From: Nodularia sp. LEGE 06071
GTDB lineage: Bacteria > Cyanobacteriota > Cyanobacteriia > Cyanobacteriales > Nostocaceae
NCBI RefSeq assembly: GCF_015207755.1
Contig: NZ_JADEWH010000023.1
Coordinates: 1-51,481, forward strand
Direction: 5' to 3'
DNA: 51,481 nucleotides
Shown in pieces: positions 1 to 6,537 of the stretch; position 1 is the stretch's first letter; each line of letters begins with the position of its first letter. The notes below the pieces were generated by a model. It did no database searches, was not told where the DNA came from, and saw only the letters and a program-made list of their open reading frames with translations. The translations under genes were made by a program, and so were the position numbers.

Positions 1-155
1 GACTTTATTTAGTTAGTGGGGGGTTTACCATCGGTAACCGTGTCACTGAAATCACATCTGAAATCAAGCTGCTGCGGTCTGAGGTGGTCTCGCAGAATGA
101 AATTCAGAATTACCGAATTGAAAAGCTCGAAGGGCTGAGAACTGCTAATAATTAA
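1..155 (+). CDS. C-terminal end of an unknown protein (truncated by window edge)
   Basis: An open frame runs from the window edge (first full codon at base 3) to TAA at 153-155. It reads LYLVSGGFTIGNRVTEI, then a polar, probably helical tail ending LRTANN. The short Gly-containing hydrophobic stretch followed by a charged helix could be the end of a membrane-anchored or coiled-coil protein. The start and most of the gene lie outside the window, so no function is assigned. It is called coding because the frame stays open and its composition looks protein-like. Confidence 0.5.
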   Translation, partial: LYLVSGGFTIGNRVTEITSEIKLLRSEVVSQNEIQNYRIEKLEGLRTANN

Positions 156-249
156 CTCAGGACTCAGGATTTACAATTGGGGATTCTTGTAACCAAGTTT
201 GTGATCTATGCGGAAATTTTATAATATTCTGAAAAAGATCCGCCTCTTC

Positions 250-381
250 TCAGTTCGCGTGGTACTTAGGGTCGTTAACCGACTTGATGATGATTATTTC
301 AGCGCCAAATTGGTCAGCTGTCATCTCAACGATCATATCTGCTGAAAGACGCGATTCGCTGACAAAATCATCTACACTCAA
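250..381 (-). CDS. Possible small ORF or gene remnant, unknown
   Basis: On the minus strand a frame runs from TTG (381) to TGA (250), 43 codons. It contains SVDDFVSESRLSADM and ends AEIIIIKSVNDPKYHAN. The acidic start and the beta-strand-like IIII run look protein-like rather than random. An in-frame stop lies just upstream, and no clear ribosome site was seen. It could be a tiny gene or the tail of a decayed one. It lies convergent to the gene ending at 155 and divergent from sufE. Function unknown. Confidence 0.22.
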   Translation of the reverse strand: MSVDDFVSESRLSADMIVEMTADQFGAEIIIIKSVNDPKYHAN

Positions 382-410
382 AGTAAGACTGATTATTTGC
401 AGCTTCTGTT

Positions 411-851
411 ATGTCCTCAATTATCGATTCTTTGCCACCTGCTCTCGCTAAAATCGTCCAGCGCTTTCAACGTGCTACTGAACCGAAGCGGCGCTACGAA
501 CAATTAATCTGGTATGCTCAGAAGCTCAAGGATTTCCCAGAAACTGGCAAAGTTCCAGAAAACAAAGTTCCTGGCTGTGTATCTCAAGTTTTTATCACCG
601 CAGCCCTGGATGACGGTAAGGTTGTATATGAAGGTGATTCCGATTCCCAGTTGACCAAAGGATTAGTAGGGCTGTTGATTGAAGGCTTAAATGGACTAAC
701 TCCTACGGAAATTGTGCAACTCACCCCAGATTTTATTCAAGAAACGGGTTTAAATGTTAGTCTCACACCTTCCCGTGCTAATGGATTTTATAACATTTTT
801 AAAACCATGCAAAAAAAAGCACTCGAATGTAAGTTAGATTTGCCTAGCTAA
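411..851 (+). CDS. sufE: SufE cysteine desulfurase sulfur acceptor
   Basis: SufE accepts persulfide sulfur from the cysteine desulfurase SufS and passes it to the SufBCD scaffold in the cytoplasm, for Fe-S cluster assembly. The 146-residue length fits the family. Visible signature: RYEQLIWYAQKLKDFP near the N-terminus, then VPGCVSQV, where Cys56 corresponds to the sulfur-accepting Cys51 of E. coli SufE. The C-terminal half has the expected SRANGFYNIFKTM helix. The ATG at 411 gives a full-length family N-terminus. No suf partner lies nearby in the window; in cyanobacteria sufE is commonly separate from sufBCDS. A MITE-like element sits just downstream. Confidence 0.93.
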   Translation: MSSIIDSLPPALAKIVQRFQRATEPKRRYEQLIWYAQKLKDFPETGKVPENKVPGCVSQVFITAALDDGKVVYEGDSDSQLTKGLVGLLIEGLNGLTPTEIVQLTPDFIQETGLNVSLTPSRANGFYNIFKTMQKKALECKLDLPS

Positions 852-913
852 ATAAACGCCCGATGCTCAATCTGGTCGCATCCTAGCATCTCAAAGCTAC
901 ATTTCATCTCCCC

Positions 914-1105
914 TCCTCGCTTGCCTACCGTGTACACACAAGTGATCGAATCGCCCCCTAACCCCCAATTCTGGGGGAACAAGAATTTTCAAAGTCCCCC
1001 AAAATTGGGGGATTTAGGGGGCAGAACAAGCTCAAATGCAGACAGGTAGGATTTGTGTGTACACCGTAGTCCTCGCTTGCGGGGAGGGGCTGGGGGTGGG
1101 GTTCT
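914..1105. repeat. Dispersed hairpin repeat interrupted by MITE copy A
   Basis: Removing the element at 925-1069 and one copy of the 11-base duplication TCCTCGCTTGC joins the flanks into CCCCTCCTCGCTTGC followed by GGGGAGGGGCTGGGGG. This is a hairpin with stem CCCCTCC/GGGGAGG. It then reads GTGGGGTT and matches, in reverse orientation, the repeat at about 22941-22981 (GACCCCACCCCTAACCC then GCAAGCGAGGAGGGG). It is therefore an older dispersed repeat that received a later insertion. It could also serve as a terminator for sufE. Confidence 0.6.
925..1069. mobile_element. MITE-like 145-bp element, copy A
   Basis: The left end is CTACCGTGTACACACAA and the right end is the reverse complement of CTACGGTGTACACACAA. 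The interior has C-runs and G-runs (CCCCCTAACCCCCAATT, then CCCCCAAAATTGGGGG, then TTTAGGGGG) that can fold into a long hairpin. It is flanked by an 11-bp direct repeat, TCCTCGCTTGC, at 914-924 and 1070-1080, which is read as a target-site duplication. It has no coding capacity. It is closely similar to copy B (15448-15592, opposite orientation). A transposase acting in trans is inferred but not present here. Confidence 0.85.
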
Positions 1106-1146
1106 TTTATTCCCATAAATTCCTATAACAACCAAAATTTAGCCTG

Positions 1147-2055
1147 ATGTCAACCAATTTACGATCAACCTCTGATCCTGTAGGATTTGGTGGAACAGTT
1201 CAAGAATATACCTGGACTTGGGACAACCAACCATTACAGGTGATTTATGAAACCATCGGTACAGGTTCACCCCTGTTGCTCCTACCAGCCTTTAGTAGCG
1301 TTTCCATGCGTGCGGAAATGGGTGAACTGGCCAAATTACTGGCTCCCCACTTTCAAGTTACAGTTTTAGACTGGCCGGGATTTGGACAATCTTCTCGTCC
1401 GAGTTTAAATTACCGACCGGAAATATATCAGCAATTTCTGGAAGATTTTGTCAAAACTGTTTTTCATACTCCCATTACTGTAGTGGCGGCTGGTCATGCT
1501 TCTAGTTACGTCTTGCAACTAGCTGTGAAGCAGCCTGATATTTGGAAGCGGATTTTGTTACTAGCACCCACTTGGCGGGGTCCTTTACCCACTATGGGCG
1601 CAAATCCACGGATAGCAGAAATTGTTAAAGGATTAGTGCGATCGCCTATAGTAGGTCAAGCACTGTATAAACTCAACACCACACCATCCTTTTTAACTTG
1701 GATGTACCGCCGTCACGTCTTTACCGATGATGCTAAACTTACACCCAGCTTCATTGAGAAAAAATGGCAAACCACGCAAAAACCAGGAGCTAGATTTGCA
1801 TCTGCGGCTTTTGTCACAGGGAAACTTGATGCTGTACGTCAGCAAACGGATTTTCTCACACTTGTGCAATCTTTGTCCGTACCCCTGATGGTAGTAATTG
1901 GCGAATCCAGTCCACCCAAGTCACGACAGGAAATGAACGCTTTAGCCGCATTACCAGGAGTAAGAAGCGTTATCGTTCCCGGTTCTCTGGGACTGTATGA
2001 AGAATACCCAGAAATTGTATTCACAGCAGTACAAGATTTTCTGTTATCTGCATAA
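1147..2055 (+). CDS. Alpha/beta-hydrolase fold protein lacking the nucleophile serine
   Basis: This 302-residue protein has the alpha/beta-hydrolase layout. LLLLPAFSSVS (residues 42-52) occupies the oxyanion-loop strand, VTVLDWPGFGQSSRP (71-85) is the typical strand-turn, and the nucleophile elbow follows. The elbow reads AAGHASS (114-120): where GHSxG is expected, Ala118 replaces the catalytic Ser. A later strand, PLMVVIGESSPP, resembles the acid region. The substitution suggests a non-hydrolytic or altered role, a pattern found in some cyanobacterial and plastid relatives; that is inference. The start ATG 1147 lies 78 bases after MITE copy A, which may separate the gene from its promoter. 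The downstream spacer is repeat-bearing. Confidence 0.75.
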   Translation: MSTNLRSTSDPVGFGGTVQEYTWTWDNQPLQVIYETIGTGSPLLLLPAFSSVSMRAEMGELAKLLAPHFQVTVLDWPGFGQSSRPSLNYRPEIYQQFLEDFVKTVFHTPITVVAAGHASSYVLQLAVKQPDIWKRILLLAPTWRGPLPTMGANPRIAEIVKGLVRSPIVGQALYKLNTTPSFLTWMYRRHVFTDDAKLTPSFIEKKWQTTQKPGARFASAAFVTGKLDAVRQQTDFLTLVQSLSVPLMVVIGESSPPKSRQEMNALAALPGVRSVIVPGSLGLYEEYPEIVFTAVQDFLLSA

Positions 2056-2116
2056 AATCAGACTGCCATGCTTCTAAATATACAGTAGTTTACAATTTAT
2101 CTGTGTTCATCTGTGT

Positions 2117-2140
2117 ACCCTGCGGGTAGCCGCTACGCGT
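2117..2140. repeat. Short dispersed repeat (SDR-like), 24 nt
   Basis: The sequence ACCCTGCGGGT-AGCCGCTACGCGT sits inside the otherwise continuous phrase CTGTGT/CTATATCTGTGG. It is made of two small inverted repeats. Size and style match the 21-27 nt short dispersed repeats known from Nostoc genomes, which appear to insert as whole units. Related GC-rich units recur in this window at 25851-25870 and 25966-25986. Confidence 0.5.
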
Positions 2141-2389
2141 CTATATCTGTGGTCGATTATTCTTTCAAGTATAGTTGAAAATAAAAACGATAATAATTAT
2201 GACTCTGATCGGGTGAGCAATCAAAGAATTGTGAAAAATTGCTGTCACCCTTAACTCAACACCTTTAATATTTACAACTTATTGCAGATGCATCAGCACA
2301 AAAGCATCTTTTGCTAAAACTGTGGGATTACCTCCTCAAACCTAATTACAGTCAATTCGCCACAATCATATAAAAAGAATTATTATGGG

Positions 2390-2404
2390 TGGTAATCATT
2401 ATCT
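2390..2404. promoter_or_regulatory. Candidate Zur box
   Basis: TGGTAATCATTATCT matches the cyanobacterial Zur palindrome TGATAATNATTATCA at 12 of 14 fixed positions. It lies 27 bases upstream of the start of a COG0523 GTPase, a classic Zur target. Under zinc sufficiency Zur would repress, and under zinc starvation the gene would be expressed. The match is seen directly; regulation is inferred from knowledge of the Anabaena Zur regulon. Confidence 0.65.
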
Positions 2405-2431
2405 CAACTATCAAAAAAAGGCATTTAGACC

Positions 2432-3403
2432 ATGTTGACTGAAGAAATTACGAATACAGTACCTGTAACTGTATTGACAGGCTACCTGGGTGCAGGCAAA
2501 ACCACTCTCCTAAACCACATCCTCACCTACGAACATGGTAAAAAAGTAGCCGTAATTGTGAATGAATTTGGGGAAGTGGGTATTGATAATCAACTGATTA
2601 TTGATGCAGATGAAGAAATTTTTGAGATGAACAATGGCTGCATTTGCTGTACAGTGCGTGGTGACTTAATTCGCATTGTGGGCAACTTAATGAAGCGGCG
2701 AGATAAGTTCGATCATTTAGTCATTGAAACCACTGGTTTAGCCGATCCAGCACCAGTAATTCAAACGTTTTTTGTAGATGAAGATATGCAAAGCCTACTG
2801 TCTTTAGATGCAGTAGTAACTGTTGTGGATGCCAAGCATATTTGGCAACACTGGGATGCAGACGAAGCACAAGAACAAATTGCTTTTGCTGATGTGATTC
2901 TCCTGAATAAAACTGATTTAGTCACGCCAGAACAGTTGCAGGAATTAGAAAAGCGGATTCGGAGTATGAATGCGATCGCTAAAATCTACCCTACCGAGAA
3001 CGCCCAACTAGGAATGGATGCTTTATTGGGTGTGAAAGCCTTTGACTTAGCGCGGGCATTGGAAATTGATCCGGATTTCTTAGGTGAAGATGCTCACCAA
3101 CATGATGAAAAAGTTTATTCTGTAGCTTTAGTAGAAAGTGGCGAACTAGACGGGCAAAAACTCAACTCTTGGCTTTCTGAGCTATTGCAGACCCAAGGGC
3201 AAGATATTTTCCGCATGAAAGGCATTTTAAATATTGCCGGAGAAGATAATCGATATGTATTCCAAGGTGTACATATGATATTAGATGGTAAACCTGATCG
3301 TCCTTGGAAAGAAAATGAAACTCGGAAAAATGAACTAGTTTTCATTGGTCGCAATCTTGATGAAGCCCAATTGAAGCAAGATTTTCTCGCTTGTTTCGTA
3401 TGA
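2432..3403 (+). CDS. CobW/COG0523-family zinc-related GTPase metallochaperone
   Basis: This 323-residue G3E GTPase has Walker A GYLGAGKTT (17-25), a switch region NEFGEVGID (44-52), the family metal motif CICC (Cys70, Cys72, Cys73) in NNGCICCTVRGDL, Walker-B-like ETTGLADP (99-106) and the guanine motif NKTD (159-162). A small HQH cluster lies near residue 222, and the CobW C-terminal domain follows. COG0523 proteins use GTP hydrolysis to deliver Zn (or another metal) to client proteins in the cytoplasm. The upstream Zur-like box and the neighbouring ZnuA-like gene favour a low-zinc role over cobalamin synthesis. The start ATG 2432 is the only one giving a complete P-loop N-terminus. A hairpin follows at 3413-3432. 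Confidence 0.88.
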   Translation: MLTEEITNTVPVTVLTGYLGAGKTTLLNHILTYEHGKKVAVIVNEFGEVGIDNQLIIDADEEIFEMNNGCICCTVRGDLIRIVGNLMKRRDKFDHLVIETTGLADPAPVIQTFFVDEDMQSLLSLDAVVTVVDAKHIWQHWDADEAQEQIAFADVILLNKTDLVTPEQLQELEKRIRSMNAIAKIYPTENAQLGMDALLGVKAFDLARALEIDPDFLGEDAHQHDEKVYSVALVESGELDGQKLNSWLSELLQTQGQDIFRMKGILNIAGEDNRYVFQGVHMILDGKPDRPWKENETRKNELVFIGRNLDEAQLKQDFLACFV

Positions 3404-3412
3404 ACTAGCTAA

Positions 3413-3432
3413 AGACGCGATTCATCGCGTCT
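3413..3432. terminator. Hairpin between cobW-type gene and WD40 gene
   Basis: This is a perfect 8-bp stem, AGACGCGA/TCGCGTCT, with a TTCA loop, immediately after the GTPase stop. No strong T-run follows, so it may be a dispersed palindrome or an RNA processing/attenuation site rather than a full terminator. AGACGCGATT also appears at about 347-356, suggesting a repeat family. Confidence 0.45.
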
Positions 3433-3485
3433 GCACAAGGAAAATTTTTTCCATTCCCGATGTCCTTTTTACATCTGCACAGATT

Positions 3486-4547
3486 ATGAATCCCACAGCT
3501 AGCAAAACTAAGGAATTTGAAGAACATTATTCAGCGACGCTTTCCGATTATGTAACTGCGATCGCCTGGTCACCGCATGGTAAAACTTTAGTAGCCACCT
3601 CCGCATCTGGTGAAGTGGTACTGTGGCATGATGGCAACCTCACAACCTTACAGACTGGTAACGGTACATCAGTAGACTGTGTGGCTTTTTCCGCAGATGG
3701 CAAATTTTTCGCCGTTGGTGGACAAGATGGACAGGTAAAAATTTGGCAGGATACTGAATTAATTACCACATTAGAAAACGCCCCGGCATGGGTGGATAAA
3801 CTAGCTTGGAGTCGTACCAGTAACCAACTAGCCTTTAGTTTAGGGCGTTACGTCCAAGTCTGGGATGCCGATACGAAGGAAGTTGTCGTCACCCTGAATT
3901 TTGATAAATCCTCAGTATTGGGAATTGATTGGCGTAGAGATGGGCAATACCTAGCCATTGGTGGCTATCAGGGAGTCAAGATTTGGGACAGCCAAAACTG
4001 GGATGAGGAACCATATCTTTTAGATATGGCTACTGTCAGTATAGCGATGGCTTGGTCACCCGATGGCAAATTCCTGGCTTCTGGCAACATGGATCGCAGT
4101 ATCGCCGTCTTAGAATGGAACAATCCCGATCCTTGGGTGATGCGTGGTTTCCCTGGTAAAATCCGTCAATTAGCCTGGTCAGAAGCTACTACCAAAATGG
4201 GTGCGCCGATTTTGGCATCCTCCAGCGTTGAAGGTATCGTAGTTTGGGAAAAACTAGAAGATGAATCCTTGGGTTGGGAAGCACGAGTTTTAACTAATCA
4301 TGTGGATATTATCACTGCGATCGCCTTTGCGCCTAACAGCTTCCTTCTCGCTTCCGCCGCTAGTGATGGCTGGCTGTGTTTGTGGAACAAAGCAAAACAA
4401 GTCACCCAAGTGCTGACAGGGGTTTCCGGGGGGTTTTCTAGCCTAGCTTGGCATCCTCAAGGTAAATTCCTCGCCGCAGGTGGTGACAAAGGCGAATTAC
4501 TGGTTTGGTCTAAGGTAGCAAGAGGTCAAGGATTCGGACGTAGTTAA
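3486..4547 (+). CDS. WD40-repeat beta-propeller protein
   Basis: This 353-residue protein is made of about seven WD40 blades with no signal peptide. Repeating phrases such as IAWSPHGK, VAFSADGKFFAVGGQDGQVKIW, MAWSPDGKFLASG and LAWHPQGKFLAAGG end in W-type strands (VKIW, VQVWD, LCLWN, LLVWS). Beta-propellers of this sort scaffold protein interactions in the cytoplasm and no catalytic site is visible. It lies 82 bases after the CobW-type GTPase in the same direction, so the two may be co-transcribed and Zur-controlled. A link to zinc handling is inference from neighbourhood only. Confidence 0.88.
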   Translation: MNPTASKTKEFEEHYSATLSDYVTAIAWSPHGKTLVATSASGEVVLWHDGNLTTLQTGNGTSVDCVAFSADGKFFAVGGQDGQVKIWQDTELITTLENAPAWVDKLAWSRTSNQLAFSLGRYVQVWDADTKEVVVTLNFDKSSVLGIDWRRDGQYLAIGGYQGVKIWDSQNWDEEPYLLDMATVSIAMAWSPDGKFLASGNMDRSIAVLEWNNPDPWVMRGFPGKIRQLAWSEATTKMGAPILASSSVEGIVVWEKLEDESLGWEARVLTNHVDIITAIAFAPNSFLLASAASDGWLCLWNKAKQVTQVLTGVSGGFSSLAWHPQGKFLAAGGDKGELLVWSKVARGQGFGRS

Positions 4548-4624
4548 CAATACAAACTCATGCACGTTGAAGGTAGTCAATTAATTGGCTATGCTGTATC
4601 AGAAATAGTATTTATCTGTGAATT

Positions 4625-4897
4625 ATGAACATAGCCAAAATGATTTTGCTTGCCTGTCCTGTATTTATTGGATCTATACTACTGGTAGCAAATCCTGCAC
4701 AGGCATCTAATCTTAAACCTGAATTCGCGTCACAAATGATTTCGGTAGCATCTACCCAACCCATGAGCGAATTAGTAACGCTTCATGCCACCAAAACATC
4801 TAACCCAATTATGGATCAACTTGGTTGTAATTGCGCGACTTGTTTTCAGTCTAAATTTGAAATGCTGCAAGGGAAATTTCCCTCTGTAGACTTTTAA
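4625..4897 (+). CDS. Small exported protein with CxCxxC motif
   Basis: This 90-residue protein starts with a Sec-type signal peptide (MNIAKMILLACPVFIGSIL, cleavage probably after NPAQA-S around residue 27). The mature part is about 60 residues and carries CNCATC (a CxCxxC motif) near residue 73, then FQSKFEMLQGKFPSVDF. The Cys cluster could bind a metal or form disulfides in the periplasm. It lies 77 bases after the WD40 gene in the same direction, in a cluster that looks zinc-related, so a periplasmic Zn-binding role is a reasonable but unproved guess. I do not recognise the family. Hairpins follow at 4916-4943 and 5102-5135. Confidence 0.65.
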   Translation: MNIAKMILLACPVFIGSILLVANPAQASNLKPEFASQMISVASTQPMSELVTLHATKTSNPIMDQLGCNCATCFQSKFEMLQGKFPSVDF

Positions 4898-4915
4898 TTA
4901 AAACTACAGATAGTC

Positions 4916-4943
4916 TCAAGGCGCAGCATTGCTGTGTCCTTGA
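4916..4943 (+). terminator. Hairpin after the small exported gene
   Basis: TCAAGG..CAGC pairs with GCTG..CCTTGA around an ATT loop. T-rich sequence (TTTTGCTTTTTAATT) follows about 8-20 bases later. It lies 18 bases beyond the stop at 4897 and is probably the end of the zinc-cluster transcript, though the internal bulges make it an imperfect intrinsic terminator. Confidence 0.45.
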
Positions 4944-5101
4944 TTATGTATTTTGCTTTTTAATTACCTCTGCTGACTTTGTTGATTGACAATTTATTTT
5001 AATTTTGAATTATGCTAACTTTTAGTTGAGCGTCATTTTAAGCCAAAAATATTTAAAGGTTTGTAGTCAGGACTTTAGTCCTGCAAATATCAATATACTC
5101 A

Positions 5102-5135
5102 AATTCCTGACTGTTTAAATAAGTCGGGAATTTTT
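5102..5135 (+). terminator. Intrinsic-terminator-like hairpin
   Basis: AATTCCTGACT pairs with AGTCGGGAATT (one G-T pair) over a nine-base loop, and a TTTTT run follows. It may end read-through from the upstream cluster before the ZnuA-like gene begins. Confidence 0.5.
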
Positions 5136-5334
5136 CTGTTCATAACTCAATCAGAATGACACTTTGGGAAAGCAAACAAAAGTGGTATCAATTGGAACTA
5201 TTTAACATAGTATAGTGAAGTATTTTGGAACAATCAAAGACAAATAAATGTCCATAATTTCTCAAGCTAGGGCTACAATTGCTTTAGATTCATTAGTCTG
5301 AGCAATAATCACCATCATCACCACAGCCACTATT

Positions 5335-5349
5335 TTTAAATGATTATCC
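5335..5349. promoter_or_regulatory. Partial Zur-box-like site
   Basis: TTTAAATGATTATCC shares 10 of 14 fixed positions with TGATAATNATTATCA and has an intact right half (ATTATC). It lies 28 bases upstream of the ZnuA-like start. The left half is weak, so Zur binding is only suggested. Confidence 0.35.
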
Positions 5350-5377
5350 TTTTCATACATTCAATTAGGAGTTGATG

Positions 5378-6367
5378 ATGCTAAAAAAAATACTATCAAA
5401 GCATTCCTTACGAGCTACCTTAGCCGTCTTCACAATTGGATTTCTTGGCTGTGCAAATCAAACAGGAAGCACTTCATTCACTCAGACAACCACTAGGATA
5501 GACGAGAATCTTCCTCGTGTTGTCGCAACTACCAGCATACTTTGCGACTTAACTAGACAAGTAGCTGAAAATACAATTAACCTGATTTGCTTGGGTTCTC
5601 CTGGTAACGACTCCTACCTTTATCAACCCAGACCAGAAGACCGGGAAGCGATCGCACAAGCTGATATAATTCTCCACAGTGGCTACAATTTAAAACCAGA
5701 ATTTAGCAAAATAGTGGCAGAAAGTCAAAATTCTGCACCCAAAATAGCTGTAAGTCAACTGGCGGTTTCTCAACCACAGCAATTTCAAGCATCTGGAAAA
5801 AATTTAACTAACCCTCATATTTGGCATAATCCTCAGAACACTATCAAAATGGTAGAGGTAATTAGCAAAAATTTGGAGAAATTAGCACCGGACAACGCCA
5901 CATTATATAGTGGTAATGCCAAATTAATTAAAAATGAACTAACTCAACTCGATAGTTGGATAAAATCCCGAATAGAAACTATTCCTGCTAATCAACGCAA
6001 GTTAGCCACAACTAGTAATGTCCTAAATTATTACACTACAGCCTACAAAATTCCTTTAGTCGGGTTAAATGGTATCAGTAATCAAGTAAATCCCACAGAT
6101 ACACAAATACAAAATTGGGCGAAAACTATCCAGCAAGCGCAAGTACCAACAATATTTGCGGAGACAACAATTAACTCCGAATTAATTGAACCTGTGGCGA
6201 CAAAGGCTAATGTCAGACTCTCCAAAAGGCAATTATATACTTATGGACTAGGTGAACCCGGAAGCGAAGCCGATACCTATCAGAAAATCATGGTTGCTAA
6301 TACACGCACAATTGTAGAAGGTTTGGGAGGGACTTATCTAATCTTTGTACCGACAGTTGCTCAATGA
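5378..6367 (+). CDS. ZnuA/MntC-like metal ABC transporter substrate-binding lipoprotein, altered metal site
   Basis: Cluster A-I solute-binding proteins capture Zn or Mn in the periplasm for an ABC importer. TTG 5372, ATG 5375 and ATG 5378 are all in frame; AGGAG at 5367-5371 best serves 5378 (329 aa). The signal peptide ends FLGC, so a lipoprotein Cys at residue 25 is likely. Family features: VVATTSILCDLTRQVA, GNDSYLYQPRPED, NPHIWHNP, IFAETTINSE and GEPGSEADTY. Of the four usual ligands, His147 (NPH), Glu262 and Asp299 are visible. The first His position, normally DPHxY, is Tyr80, and the third, normally SHxxFxY, is Asn214 (TSNVLNYY). This suggests changed metal choice or a sensing role. No permease or ATPase gene is adjacent. 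Confidence 0.82.
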   Translation: MLKKILSKHSLRATLAVFTIGFLGCANQTGSTSFTQTTTRIDENLPRVVATTSILCDLTRQVAENTINLICLGSPGNDSYLYQPRPEDREAIAQADIILHSGYNLKPEFSKIVAESQNSAPKIAVSQLAVSQPQQFQASGKNLTNPHIWHNPQNTIKMVEVISKNLEKLAPDNATLYSGNAKLIKNELTQLDSWIKSRIETIPANQRKLATTSNVLNYYTTAYKIPLVGLNGISNQVNPTDTQIQNWAKTIQQAQVPTIFAETTINSELIEPVATKANVRLSKRQLYTYGLGEPGSEADTYQKIMVANTRTIVEGLGGTYLIFVPTVAQ

Positions 6368-6384
6368 AAAGAATGCTAGCAACT

Positions 6385-6465
6385 ATATAGCAATCCTATC
6401 TGATTTGCTTTCCACCGCGAGGCTTAGATCCCTTTGGGTTCGTAACTGATTTAGGATTGTTATAT
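6385..6465. repeat. Palindromic-ended repeat, 81 bp
   Basis: The left end ATATAGCAATCCT is mirrored by the right end AGGATTGTTATAT with one mismatch, and pairing continues partly inward (TCTGATTT against AACTGATTT). It lies between convergent genes, so it could act as a bidirectional terminator. It resembles the ends of the repeat at 31488-31589. Confidence 0.6.
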
Positions 6466-6537
6466 TAGGATCAGAATGTATCAAGTTGCTTGAGAAAATC
6501 GGCTGAAGAATTTGTGGAATTACTGTAAAGTAAATGC

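Larger units (their letters stand above)
2056..2431. other. Spacer before the Zn-homeostasis cluster
   Basis: This 376-base AT-rich spacer contains no gene. It holds a 24-base short dispersed repeat (2117-2140) interrupting CTGTGT/CTATATCTGTGG, and a Zur-box-like palindrome (2390-2404) just upstream of the CobW-type GTPase start. The promoter of that gene must lie here. An AT-rich TATAAAAAGAAT tract directly before the box is a possible -10 region, but this is weakly supported. Confidence 0.6.
4898..5377. other. Spacer upstream of the ZnuA-like gene
   Basis: This 480-base AT-rich spacer contains two hairpins (listed separately), a small dispersed palindrome GTCAGGACTTTAGTCCTG (5066-5083), a partial Zur-box match (5335-5349) and the ribosome site TAGGAG (5366-5371). 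No coding frame was seen. Confidence 0.6.
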
